Positions 8,403-16,156 of a stretch of 64,000 nucleotides of DNA are shown one piece after another. Origin of the DNA: Fen-1258 sp964449775 (lineage in GTDB: Bacteria; Bacteroidota; Ignavibacteria; Ignavibacteriales; Melioribacteraceae); the NCBI GenBank assembly GCA_964449775.1, contig CAYVBQ010000002.1, positions 1 through 64,000 of the forward strand, read 5' to 3'. Below the pieces are notes generated by a model. The model made no database searches and had not been told where the DNA came from. It worked only from the letters and a program-made list of their open reading frames with translations. Positions within the stretch are counted from its first letter, which is position 1; each line of letters starts with the position of its first letter. The translations under genes were made by a program, and so were the position numbers.

Positions 8403-8807
8403 ATGTTATCAGAAGAAAAGAAACAACAATTCAGACAAGAGAAAAAAGAAAAGATCATCCGCATTCGTAAAACTCTCTCTGAAATGTCAGAAGAACAACG
8501 CCAAGCAATCGCCGATAAGTTCGGCATAGTTACTGTTGAAGGTCATTTACTTACACCCCATAACCAATGTTTTTTAGTTGCTCAATCTGAAATTAATTTC
8601 TCAATCGTTGGCGGGTTTCAACAATGGAAGAAAGCCGGAAGAATAGTCCGTAAAGGTGAACACGGTTTTTTAATCTTTGTCCCATCTAAAGCCAAGCAAG
8701 AAGATAATTCCGAAATTATTTCAGATGATGAAAACGTTCACTTCTTTACTGCAACTGTTTTTGATATTTCTCAAACAGAAGTAATCGCAAAATCGGAAGC
8801 TGCTTAG
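8403..8807 (+). CDS. ArdC N-terminal-domain protein (stand-alone)
   Basis: The 134-residue protein has the ArdC/DUF1738 N-terminal pattern: LLTPHNQCFLVAQ, GGFQQWKKAGRIVRKGEHG (about 75-93), and a closing FFTATVFDISQTE. In ArdC this domain binds single-stranded DNA and protects incoming mobile DNA from restriction. The metallopeptidase-like second domain (HExxH) is missing and the gene ends right after the first domain, so only DNA binding can be inferred. A strong AAAGGAG site lies before the ATG. Its place next to phage genes fits a role in defence evasion. Confidence 0.75.
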   Translation: MLSEEKKQQFRQEKKEKIIRIRKTLSEMSEEQRQAIADKFGIVTVEGHLLTPHNQCFLVAQSEINFSIVGGFQQWKKAGRIVRKGEHGFLIFVPSKAKQEDNSEIISDDENVHFFTATVFDISQTEVIAKSEAA

Positions 8808-9052
8808 CTTCCGGTTATTTCTCTTGTTTAACAAATTCACTATATTGAAAATGAAAAAAGTTCAAAGCCGTTTGGAAGCTAAAATTGTTCTGTGAATATT
8901 TAACAAAGTTTAATGGTTCGGCATCCATAACTTTCTTTGTTATTATTCACATAAAATAATGTTCGGTAGAATAAAAGATAGGAAATCGAAAAGTCCCTAC
9001 TCAGTCCCTACTTTAAATTCTGGAGAGTCATCGGGTTTATTAAGTGGGAAAA

Positions 9053-9090
9053 AACAAAAAAAGCTCGATTACATTTTATAATCAAGCTTT
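9053..9090 (-). terminator. Intrinsic terminator of tRNA-Gln
   Basis: On the minus strand an 11-base stem, AAGCTTGATTA pairing with TAATCGAGCTT apart from one wobble, is followed by a T-run. It lies directly downstream of the tRNA. Confidence 0.75.
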
Positions 9091-9096
9091 TCAGTG

Positions 9097-9169
9097 CTGC
9101 CCCGCTAGGGTTCGAACCTAGAGTCTCCTGATCCAGAGTCAGGCGTGTTGCCAATTACACTACGGGGCA
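9097..9169 (-). tRNA. tRNA-Gln (anticodon CUG)
   Basis: Read on the minus strand, the acceptor arms TGCCCCG and CGGGGCA pair over seven bases. The T arm carries GGTTCGAACC, the anticodon stem is CCTGA/TCAGG with loop CTCTGGA, giving anticodon CTG, and the discriminator is G. The U1-A72 pair is usual for tRNA-Gln. CCA is not encoded. A TATATTTG box (9183-9190) upstream fits the Bacteroidota -7 element. The phage region lies at its 3' end, so it may be an integration site. Confidence 0.95.
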
Positions 9170-9216
9170 ATATTACTTACCACAAATATAGAACACTATT
9201 TCAAAAAGAAAAAATC

Positions 9217-12108
9217 TTACTTCATCTTTTTGATTTTATCAAATTTCAAATCCGGAATAATTGCCCCGGATATTTTCTTTACGTTCAGCCAGAATGGAAC
9301 ATCATTATCATCCCATACTTTGCTGTCAGATGCATCAACAACTTTAATTCTTCCCTGAGTTGATAATCTAGTTTCAGCCAAAGCACCGAATACGAAATCC
9401 CAACTGAACGCTCCCGTAGATTGGTAATTGGTAACTAATGTACTCCATGATACATTATCAAGACTATAGTAAATATTAACGTTTGGTACAGCGTAACTCG
9501 TCCACTGTATCAGCATCGGCCATTTTTCAGAAGCTTTAGGATCAGTTAAATCATCAGGAGGATAAAAATCCTGTCCATTATTTGGATATACAATCCTCAG
9601 TTTTTTACTCTTATGGATTGAGAAAAATCCATCTGTCATATCATTGACTGAAGCTACATTTTTATCGGCAGAACTGATTCTTATTTTGCAATTATCAGAA
9701 CTATCCGGTCTAACCGGATTGTCTAACCGTCCCGGAGCCCAAACATAGCTTCCATCGCTTGCAGTGCTATCAGCACCCGGGACAACATACCAACTGCCGC
9801 CGCCGTTTGTGGTCCATTCGATCTTAACTTTATTTAGATTTGTTCCATTCCATCTAATTTCATACGGATGATATTTTTGATAATCGGTTGAAGACACATT
9901 TGGTTCATTACCCAGCCATTGCTCACCACCATTTGGAGTGATTAATGTTAGAGAAGGAATTTCCGTTTTAACGATAGTAAAATTACCAATATTGCGTGCA
10001 CTTGGGGTATTATTGGCTCCTTCATCTGCATTATAAACTATTACATGATATTGGTTATCTGCAGGAATAGAGAAACTTGTAGTGAACTTTCCCGTGTTTG
10101 CGATCTTATCAACCAAAACTGTGTAAGCAGGAATATCTGGCAACTTAGCTACTCCATTAGTCCACGTGTATTTAATTCCAACTGTTTTAATACCTGAAGA
10201 TTCCCAGACTATATCAATTGCATCGCTGTCTTTATAAGTTATTGGACCCCTTGGTTGAGTGACAAAGATATATTTCCTTGGTGAGATAGTGAAGACAGCG
10301 TCGCTAATATCGGAAACTTGACTATCGTGATAATCACTCAAACGGATCTGACATTGAGTCGAATTAAGGATTTCTGATATATTCCATTCATAAGCACCGC
10401 CAACTAAACTATCTGAAAGAACTGTCCAAGACGCACCTTTGTTAGTCGAGAACTCGATCTTAACTTTACTGATGCCGGAAGAATTCCATGTAATATTTTG
10501 TTTAGTGCCCGCCTCCCAATCTTCTCCTCCGTTCGGTGAAAGCACTTTAATTGATTTTGTAACCTGATTGGAGATGGTAAAATTATTATCGGATTGATCT
10601 GATGGGCTGCCGTATTTAGCATCGGTAATTTTTATTTTGCATTGCAACGAATGCATGTTAGGAATGTTGGGCCAAGGATATGAACCGGGGTTCGATATTG
10701 TAGAGTTCACTATTGTACTCCAGTTGGCACCGCCATCGGATGTAAACTCGATCTTCACATTCGGAATATTTTCAGATACCCATCTGATCTCTTGATTAGA
10801 ACCGCTCTGCCAATACTCTCCTCCATTTGGCGATGTAACGGTAACCTTCGGAGTTGGGGTCATCGAATAGAAATTGTCGCTCTCATCGTAAAACGTTGTT
10901 GGGTCAGACGCATCACTGACCTTAATCTTACAATTATCGGAAGAAACACTTGGGATTGAATTCCATGCATACGCTTTAGTATTTGGAGTGCTTGCGGCGA
11001 CAGTATTCCATGTTACTCCGCTGTTGGTCGTGTATTCGATCTTTATATTCTGGATACCCTCCGCTTCCCATGTAATATTCTGAGTTGAACCGGCAATCCA
11101 TCTTTCACCACCATTCGGATAAATTATTTTTACTGATTTAAAGGCTTGGTTCGTGATAGTAAAGACACTGTCAGACGCATCTGAAGGCTCTCCATCTAAA
11201 GCATCGTAAACTCGAATTTTACATAGATTGGAAAGAACATCCGGAACCGGGTTCCAAGTGTAAAATCCGGTTGATGGAGTAGATTGAACTATTGTGATCC
11301 AATTGAAACCATTGTTGGTTGTGTACGCAAGCTTAACGTTTTGAATATTTTCTGATAGCCATTCAATTCTTCTGGATGTACCGGCGATAAGTTTTTCTCC
11401 TCCATTCGGAGATAGGACTTTAATGATCGGTTCCGGCATAATTACAAAAGTGCTTGCACTTTCCGTTGAAGGCACTCCATCCTTTGCATCCATTATTCTA
11501 ACTTTTGCAAGTGTTGAAGGAGTATTAGGTACTGGCTCCCAGTAATAGATTCCTGTATTTTTTTTGTCAACGGCAATTATGTTCCAACGTTGACCATTGT
11601 TTGTTGTGTATTCGATCTTAACAGAATCCAAGCCTGAACTGTACCATTTGATTTGTTTAGCGGAACCGGCCTCCCAAGATTCTCCTCCATTCGGAGAATT
11701 TATTTTCAAACTTTCGTTCGAATTTTTTACTATGGAAAAATTTTTATCACTAGCATCCGAGCTTATTCCATCGACACTTGCAATTCTAATTCTACATTGA
11801 TTGGAGATTGAATTTGGTACAGGAAACCAATCATATACTCCTGTATTTTTTACACTATCTTTTATTAATCCCCAGCTTGAACCGTTATCAACTGAATATT
11901 GAATTTTAACAAATGTAATTCCGGAGCCGGTCCATTGAATTTGATAAGAAGAACCTTCAGGCAATAGTTCACCACCATTAGGTGCAACAACCGCTAAAGC
12001 TACAACGGTTGGAGTAGGATCGACGACACTGGAAGAAGCTTCGTCTTTAAGTTCACATGAGGAAAAAATAATTAGAACTGTAATTGATACAAATATTAGT
12101 CTTCGCAT
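9217..12108 (-). CDS. Large lipoprotein with nine SPNGGE (Kre9/KNH-like) repeats
   Basis: The 963-residue protein begins with a lipoprotein signal (MRRLIFVSITVLIIFSSC; lipobox ending at Cys18). About nine tandem domains of 90-100 residues follow. Most open with (S/T)PNGGE.W..GS...I.W and continue with VKIEYTTNNG..W and a DASD.SD..F.I strand. The pattern matches the beta-sandwich Ser-Thr-rich GPI-anchored (Kre9/KNH) family seen in secreted proteins of Ignavibacteria and relatives. The seventh unit has lost the NGGE core. It probably acts on the cell surface as an adhesin or wall scaffold; no catalytic domain is visible. A TAACTTTG box (12152-12159, minus strand) may be its promoter. Confidence 0.8.
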   Translation of the reverse strand: MRRLIFVSITVLIIFSSCELKDEASSSVVDPTPTVVALAVVAPNGGELLPEGSSYQIQWTGSGITFVKIQYSVDNGSSWGLIKDSVKNTGVYDWFPVPNSISNQCRIRIASVDGISSDASDKNFSIVKNSNESLKINSPNGGESWEAGSAKQIKWYSSGLDSVKIEYTTNNGQRWNIIAVDKKNTGIYYWEPVPNTPSTLAKVRIMDAKDGVPSTESASTFVIMPEPIIKVLSPNGGEKLIAGTSRRIEWLSENIQNVKLAYTTNNGFNWITIVQSTPSTGFYTWNPVPDVLSNLCKIRVYDALDGEPSDASDSVFTITNQAFKSVKIIYPNGGERWIAGSTQNITWEAEGIQNIKIEYTTNSGVTWNTVAASTPNTKAYAWNSIPSVSSDNCKIKVSDASDPTTFYDESDNFYSMTPTPKVTVTSPNGGEYWQSGSNQEIRWVSENIPNVKIEFTSDGGANWSTIVNSTISNPGSYPWPNIPNMHSLQCKIKITDAKYGSPSDQSDNNFTISNQVTKSIKVLSPNGGEDWEAGTKQNITWNSSGISKVKIEFSTNKGASWTVLSDSLVGGAYEWNISEILNSTQCQIRLSDYHDSQVSDISDAVFTISPRKYIFVTQPRGPITYKDSDAIDIVWESSGIKTVGIKYTWTNGVAKLPDIPAYTVLVDKIANTGKFTTSFSIPADNQYHVIVYNADEGANNTPSARNIGNFTIVKTEIPSLTLITPNGGEQWLGNEPNVSSTDYQKYHPYEIRWNGTNLNKVKIEWTTNGGGSWYVVPGADSTASDGSYVWAPGRLDNPVRPDSSDNCKIRISSADKNVASVNDMTDGFFSIHKSKKLRIVYPNNGQDFYPPDDLTDPKASEKWPMLIQWTSYAVPNVNIYYSLDNVSWSTLVTNYQSTGAFSWDFVFGALAETRLSTQGRIKVVDASDSKVWDDNDVPFWLNVKKISGAIIPDLKFDKIKKMK

Positions 12109-12250
12109 CGCTTCCTCGAAGTTTTGTTTGGGGTGGACATTCTGTCCTAAGCAAAGTTAATAAATTTCATTATTTTTAATAAGAAAATTCTTTCAGAAAG
12201 TGTGCCTAACATTATTTAAGAAATCAACTTATTATCGAGGTGAGGAGCCA

Positions 12251-13111
12251 ATGAGTTTAAAACATTACCTGTTAATATTACTTTTTTTGACCTTTTTCAA
12301 GGATCTATCGGCACAAACATTCATCCAATCAAGTCAAATTGGTGCTTTCAACTCAGCAAATTCTTTTTCTATAAATCCGGCAGGATATTTTTATGTTTCA
12401 GATGTTGGAAGAAATGAGATAATTAAACTCGATACACTAGGGAAAGTAATCAAATCCATTGGCGGATATGGCTGGGCAGAATCTTCTTTTGACAATCCAT
12501 CGGATGTTTTTGCGAATACATTAAATGTCTATGTCTCCGACAAGAATAACAACCGCATCCAGCTATTCGACAAAGACTTAAATTTTCTCTCGCAATTTTC
12601 AACTCAGAGTTCAAACAATGAGACACAAACGTTTCGTTACCCGATCAGTTCAGCCGTCTCCACACAAGGGGATCTATTTATATTAGATTCTGATAATAAT
12701 CGGATTTTAAAATATAATGCGCGTGGAGAGTTTCAAGTTGCCATTGGTGGTTATGACGCCGGTTCTTTCTCTTTAATTACTCCTATACAATTTTCAATAA
12801 CCAATACAAAAATATTGGTCCTGGATTCTCAGTTTTTGGTTCTGTTTGATCAATTCGGAAATGGAATAAAGAAAATCAAATTAGCATTTGTACCGGATAA
12901 TATTAATTACGCATTCCGGAATGTCTGCATAAATGATAAATCACAGATTGTTTTTATTGACGAAACCAATATTGAATCCGGGAGTTTTATTCCGGTCAGA
13001 TTTCTTACAAAGCCCGAAGAAGAAATTATTGACGCTATCATTTTTAACGCAAAACTCTATCTTCTAACAAAGAATTCCATCATGATTTATAAAATTGCGT
13101 CAAGAGATTGA
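12251..13111 (+). CDS. Secreted NHL-repeat beta-propeller protein
   Basis: I chose the ATG at 12251, which follows GAGGTGAGGAG; an upstream in-frame extension lacks a ribosome site and would spoil the signal peptide (MSLKHYLLILLFLTFFKDLSAQ). The remaining roughly 265 residues contain NHL-type blades such as FYVSDVGRNEIIKLDTLGKV, VYVSDKNNNRIQLFDKD and LFILDSDNNRILKYNARGEF. These form a propeller that usually mediates protein or ligand binding in the periplasm. The gene begins a plus-strand run with three small membrane-protein genes. Its partner is unknown. Confidence 0.8.
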   Translation: MSLKHYLLILLFLTFFKDLSAQTFIQSSQIGAFNSANSFSINPAGYFYVSDVGRNEIIKLDTLGKVIKSIGGYGWAESSFDNPSDVFANTLNVYVSDKNNNRIQLFDKDLNFLSQFSTQSSNNETQTFRYPISSAVSTQGDLFILDSDNNRILKYNARGEFQVAIGGYDAGSFSLITPIQFSITNTKILVLDSQFLVLFDQFGNGIKKIKLAFVPDNINYAFRNVCINDKSQIVFIDETNIESGSFIPVRFLTKPEEEIIDAIIFNAKLYLLTKNSIMIYKIASRD

Positions 13112-13120
13112 GAAAATCAG

Positions 13121-13573
13121 ATGCGTCTTCATTACAGGTTTATTCTTTTCTTCGTTTTATTGATATGGTGTGCGGGAATTTTTCTTGAATGGATTTTAAT
13201 TTTTGAAGATCATCTTCTGTACGGTCTTCCTTTCCTTCAAAAGACATACTCGCTTGTCTGTCATCAAGAGAAAGCCAAACTATTTTTGTTTGATCACGGA
13301 GAGACATTAACATGCGCTCGCTGCACAGGGATATATCTGGGGTTACTCTTTACATCCATTATTGTTTTATTCAGCATCCCTAAAAAGAAACTCCATATAA
13401 ATTTTTTATTTATCGCAGCTTCACCAATGATCTTCGATGTTATTCTGTATTTATTAAATATATATCATTACTCTAAACTAATTGCATTTATTACTGGATT
13501 TCTTTTAGGTTCGGTGGGATTTATATATCTTTACGCGGGTTTGAATAATCTAATTCGAGAATTGAAAAGTTGA
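13121..13573 (+). CDS. DUF2085 membrane protein
   Basis: The 150-residue protein has four predicted membrane helices and the DUF2085 signature LVCHQEKAK...TCARCTGIYLGLL, with a CHQ and a CARCTG motif. Its role is unknown; the cysteine/histidine pattern might bind a metal. It follows the NHL gene by nine bases and precedes another small membrane protein by seven, which implies one transcript. Confidence 0.8.
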   Translation: MRLHYRFILFFVLLIWCAGIFLEWILIFEDHLLYGLPFLQKTYSLVCHQEKAKLFLFDHGETLTCARCTGIYLGLLFTSIIVLFSIPKKKLHINFLFIAASPMIFDVILYLLNIYHYSKLIAFITGFLLGSVGFIYLYAGLNNLIRELKS

Positions 13574-13580
13574 GCATCTT

Positions 13581-14096
13581 GTGAAAAAATATTTATCCTC
13601 TTTAGTCTGCGGCTTTGGAGCCGGAGTATTACAAATAGTACCTCTTCTAAGAAGTTTTTCATGTTGTTTCATTTTACCGTTTGCCGCATTTATATCCCTT
13701 CTGCTAAATCAACGTGCTACAAAGAGCAAAGCGAAAATCACAACTAAGAATGCATTACTTTTTGGAATTGTAACCGGACTTTATGCTGCACTATTTGGAA
13801 GTTTTTTGGAAATATTTGTTACGTTCATTACAAAACATAACGATATAATTTCCACATTCCCTGAACTTCAACGAATGATAAATAATTTTCCTGTCGGCCC
13901 GGAGATAAGGAGCGAAGTGTTAAACATTTTCCAAAGAGTCCGAGAAGATATTTTAGCTAATGGGTTTTCGGTTCTTTACGCATTTTCAGTTCTGGTAAAC
14001 AATTTTATTATAAATACAATTTTCGGTGCGGTAGGTGGATTAATAGGAGCACAAATAATTAACAGTAGAATGAACACTACAAAAAACGAATTTTAG
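13581..14096 (+). CDS. Membrane protein, DUF4199-like
   Basis: The protein has 171 residues and four predicted hydrophobic helices (about 5-40, 58-82, 128-165). A soluble loop with an MINNFPVGPEIRSEVLNIF segment lies between helices three and four. It resembles DUF4199-type proteins of Bacteroidota by layout only. Starting the gene at GTG 13581 puts it in the same operon as its neighbours, seven bases after the DUF2085 gene. Its function is not known. Confidence 0.6.
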   Translation: MKKYLSSLVCGFGAGVLQIVPLLRSFSCCFILPFAAFISLLLNQRATKSKAKITTKNALLFGIVTGLYAALFGSFLEIFVTFITKHNDIISTFPELQRMINNFPVGPEIRSEVLNIFQRVREDILANGFSVLYAFSVLVNNFIINTIFGAVGGLIGAQIINSRMNTTKNEF

Positions 14097-14099
14097 AAA

Positions 14100-14414
14100 A
14101 TGATCTCAGCATTAATATTCAGCGCCCACTTAGTTTTTATGGCGGTTATTTTTACAAAGAAATGGCAGGATGAATCGCTCACTTCTGCATTCATTAATCT
14201 TACTTTGATAATTGTCTTATTCGCTGTTGGCTGGTCAATTTCCACTTCTATTGTTAAGTTAGTAATTGATGCTAAAGGATTTGGTCTTCAGTTCGATGCC
14301 GATGCGATATCGTTAACTCTTCTAGTGATAGCAGAATATTTTTTCTACCGTTTTTATTACAGAGAAGATACAACTCAATCAAGCAGCACTACTGAAGACG
14401 ATAAGGGAATGTAA
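14100..14414 (+). CDS. Small membrane protein of unknown function
   Basis: The 104-residue protein has three hydrophobic helices and a short acidic tail (TTQSSSTTEDDKGM). It starts three bases after the preceding gene, so translation is probably coupled. Its 3' end overlaps the convergent TonB-like gene by 26 bases. No family is recognised. Confidence 0.6.
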   Translation: MISALIFSAHLVFMAVIFTKKWQDESLTSAFINLTLIIVLFAVGWSISTSIVKLVIDAKGFGLQFDADAISLTLLVIAEYFFYRFYYREDTTQSSSTTEDDKGM

Positions 14415-15078
14415 TTACAACTGTTTGATCAACTTGTTTGGCATTTGCCGGAATCGGTTCAAACCGCCACTGTCGTAATGAATTGATAGCAGCAAATTCT
14501 AAACGGGCATCAGCTTTTATAAGAGGAATAATTCTACTAACAGTACCATCTGGCATGATTGTAAACCTCAATTTAACATCAATCTCCTTAGCAACACCCT
14601 CGGGATAGTCAGGTAAGTTGTAACTATATATTCTGCGCTTGCCTTTACCGCCAAAGTCCAATTCAAATCCAAAACCGCCATCTCCTTCGCCACCAATTTC
14701 ACTTCCGGTTTTTTTATTGTCCCCTTCAACTAACGGTTTCACTTTGGAATCAACAACTTCATCTTTCTCTTTTTTCTTCTCAGTTTTTGTGATGATATTA
14801 TTCTCATCAGTCCGCTGCGATTTGGGAAGATCAACTTTTTTCAGTTTCTCTTTTTTATCAGGACTTTTTTCAGGCGTTGATTTTTCTTCATCTATTGTCT
14901 TGGTAGTTCCGATGGCACTCGGATTACCAAGACCACTTCCGGATCCAAAACCAACCAATAGATATTCTTCAGTGGGAGAATCACTTGACATCTTTACAAA
15001 CAAAAATATTATTGCAAGTATTATGTGGAATGCTACTGAAGCAATGTATGATATATTTTTTGGTTCATTTATTTGCAT
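14389..15078 (-). CDS. TonB-family energy transducer
   Basis: The 229-residue protein has an N-terminal membrane anchor (about 10-28; ASVAFHIILAIIFLFVK). A long Lys/Glu/Pro linker with KKEKDEV-type repeats spans the periplasm (about 60-130). The C-terminal TonB domain holds YPEGVAKEIDVKLRFTI, a GTVSRIIPL segment and SLRQWRFEPIP. It transmits the proton-motive force from ExbB/ExbD to outer-membrane partners. The start overlaps the end of exbD by one base. It is the last gene of the motor unit, which suggests a dedicated client, perhaps the beta-barrel encoded upstream. Confidence 0.85.
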   Translation of the reverse strand: MQINEPKNISYIASVAFHIILAIIFLFVKMSSDSPTEEYLLVGFGSGSGLGNPSAIGTTKTIDEEKSTPEKSPDKKEKLKKVDLPKSQRTDENNIITKTEKKKEKDEVVDSKVKPLVEGDNKKTGSEIGGEGDGGFGFELDFGGKGKRRIYSYNLPDYPEGVAKEIDVKLRFTIMPDGTVSRIIPLIKADARLEFAAINSLRQWRFEPIPANAKQVDQTVVITFPYRLQ

Positions 15079-15482
15079 TAGAAAGAAATTTTTTCTGTCA
15101 GGATTGTGAATTTATCCACACCAATTCCTTTGGCAGCGTCTATAACCTGAATAATTAAATCTATCTTAACTGATTTATCGGATCTAATAGTTAAATTTTC
15201 GTTCACATTTTGCGTTCTTGCGGCAGATAACTTTGCGCTTAATGAAGCCATACCTACTTCTTCAGTTCCGACATATATTTTATTTTGATCTGTAATTGTA
15301 ACTGAAAAATTTGTTGGTTGTGCTTGTTCATTATTCTTTGCACCGGGTAATTTAACTTTAACACCCGTCTGCATTACAAACTGAGATGACAAAAGAAAAA
15401 AGATCAGCAGCAACATTACGATATCTGTTAATGATGAAAAATTAAACATGTTTATAACTTTATGAGATGATTCAATTTTCAT
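15078..15482 (-). CDS. exbD: ExbD/TolR-family motor protein
   Basis: The 134-residue protein has the ExbD layout: a short cytoplasmic N-terminus, one helix starting FNFSSLTDIVMLLLIFFLLSS with the proton-carrying Asp at about residue 17, and a periplasmic domain with TIRSDKSVKIDLIIQVIDAAK. It lies eight bases after exbB. Together they should form the proton-driven stator that powers the TonB-like protein encoded next. Confidence 0.9.
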   Translation of the reverse strand: MKIESSHKVINMFNFSSLTDIVMLLLIFFLLSSQFVMQTGVKVKLPGAKNNEQAQPTNFSVTITDQNKIYVGTEEVGMASLSAKLSAARTQNVNENLTIRSDKSVKIDLIIQVIDAAKGIGVDKFTILTEKISF

Positions 15483-15490
15483 TTTTACTC

Positions 15491-16138
15491 CTATAGCTCA
15501 AATTCTTCATCATCCGAAAAATCTTTTTCCGTTTCATCTAAAACATCCAGCACATCCGTTGCAACTCTCTCCATATCCAGAACAATTTTTTTAATTAGAC
15601 TTACAAAATAATTATACAAAGCGAGCGCGGGAATTCCGACAAACAAACCAAATGCGGTTGTAAGAAGCGCTTCCCAGATTCCGGAGGCAAGATCGGCTGG
15701 ACTCGCGCTCCCTTGAAGTTCCTGAATTTTCATGAAGGCTGCAATCATTCCAGTAACAGTGCCAAGAAAACCTAACATAGGTGCCGCACCAGCTACAGTC
15801 GCTAGAGTAGAAAGTCCTTTCTCAAGTTTACTAATCTCCTGTTTACCGGCTACCTCAATGGCTTCTAAAACTCTTCTTCTACCGAATTTAATTTTCTTCA
15901 ACCCACGACGAATTATGTTGGAAATTGGAGATTTTTCCTCCATGCAGTAACCCATAGCGCCGGCAACATCTTTCTTCTTCAGTATTCCGCGAATTTTTAT
16001 AGAAAATGCAGGCACATTAATCTTTGCCTTTCGAATAACTAAAAATTTCTCGATTGCAATTGCCAACGCAATAATAGAGCATGCAAGAATAGGCAACATT
16101 ACTAATCCGCCTTTTAAAAACATTTCGATCAAGTTCAT
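15491..16138 (-). CDS. exbB: ExbB/TolQ/MotA-family motor protein
   Basis: The 215-residue protein has three membrane helices: 12-30, a pair around 120-140 (GAAPMLGFLGTVTGMIAAF), and 160-185 (LTTAFGLFVGIPALALYNYF). It also has the conserved GLLGTV-like and TxxGL.VGIPA motifs of the ExbB pore. The acidic tail (ETEKDFSDDEEFEL) is typical of Bacteroidota-type homologues. It is the first gene of exbB-exbD-tonB and lies just downstream of the HU-SPOR gene. Confidence 0.92.
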   Translation of the reverse strand: MNLIEMFLKGGLVMLPILACSIIALAIAIEKFLVIRKAKINVPAFSIKIRGILKKKDVAGAMGYCMEEKSPISNIIRRGLKKIKFGRRRVLEAIEVAGKQEISKLEKGLSTLATVAGAAPMLGFLGTVTGMIAAFMKIQELQGSASPADLASGIWEALLTTAFGLFVGIPALALYNYFVSLIKKIVLDMERVATDVLDVLDETEKDFSDDEEFEL

Positions 16139-16156
16139 AATTACCTTTTGGAATTT

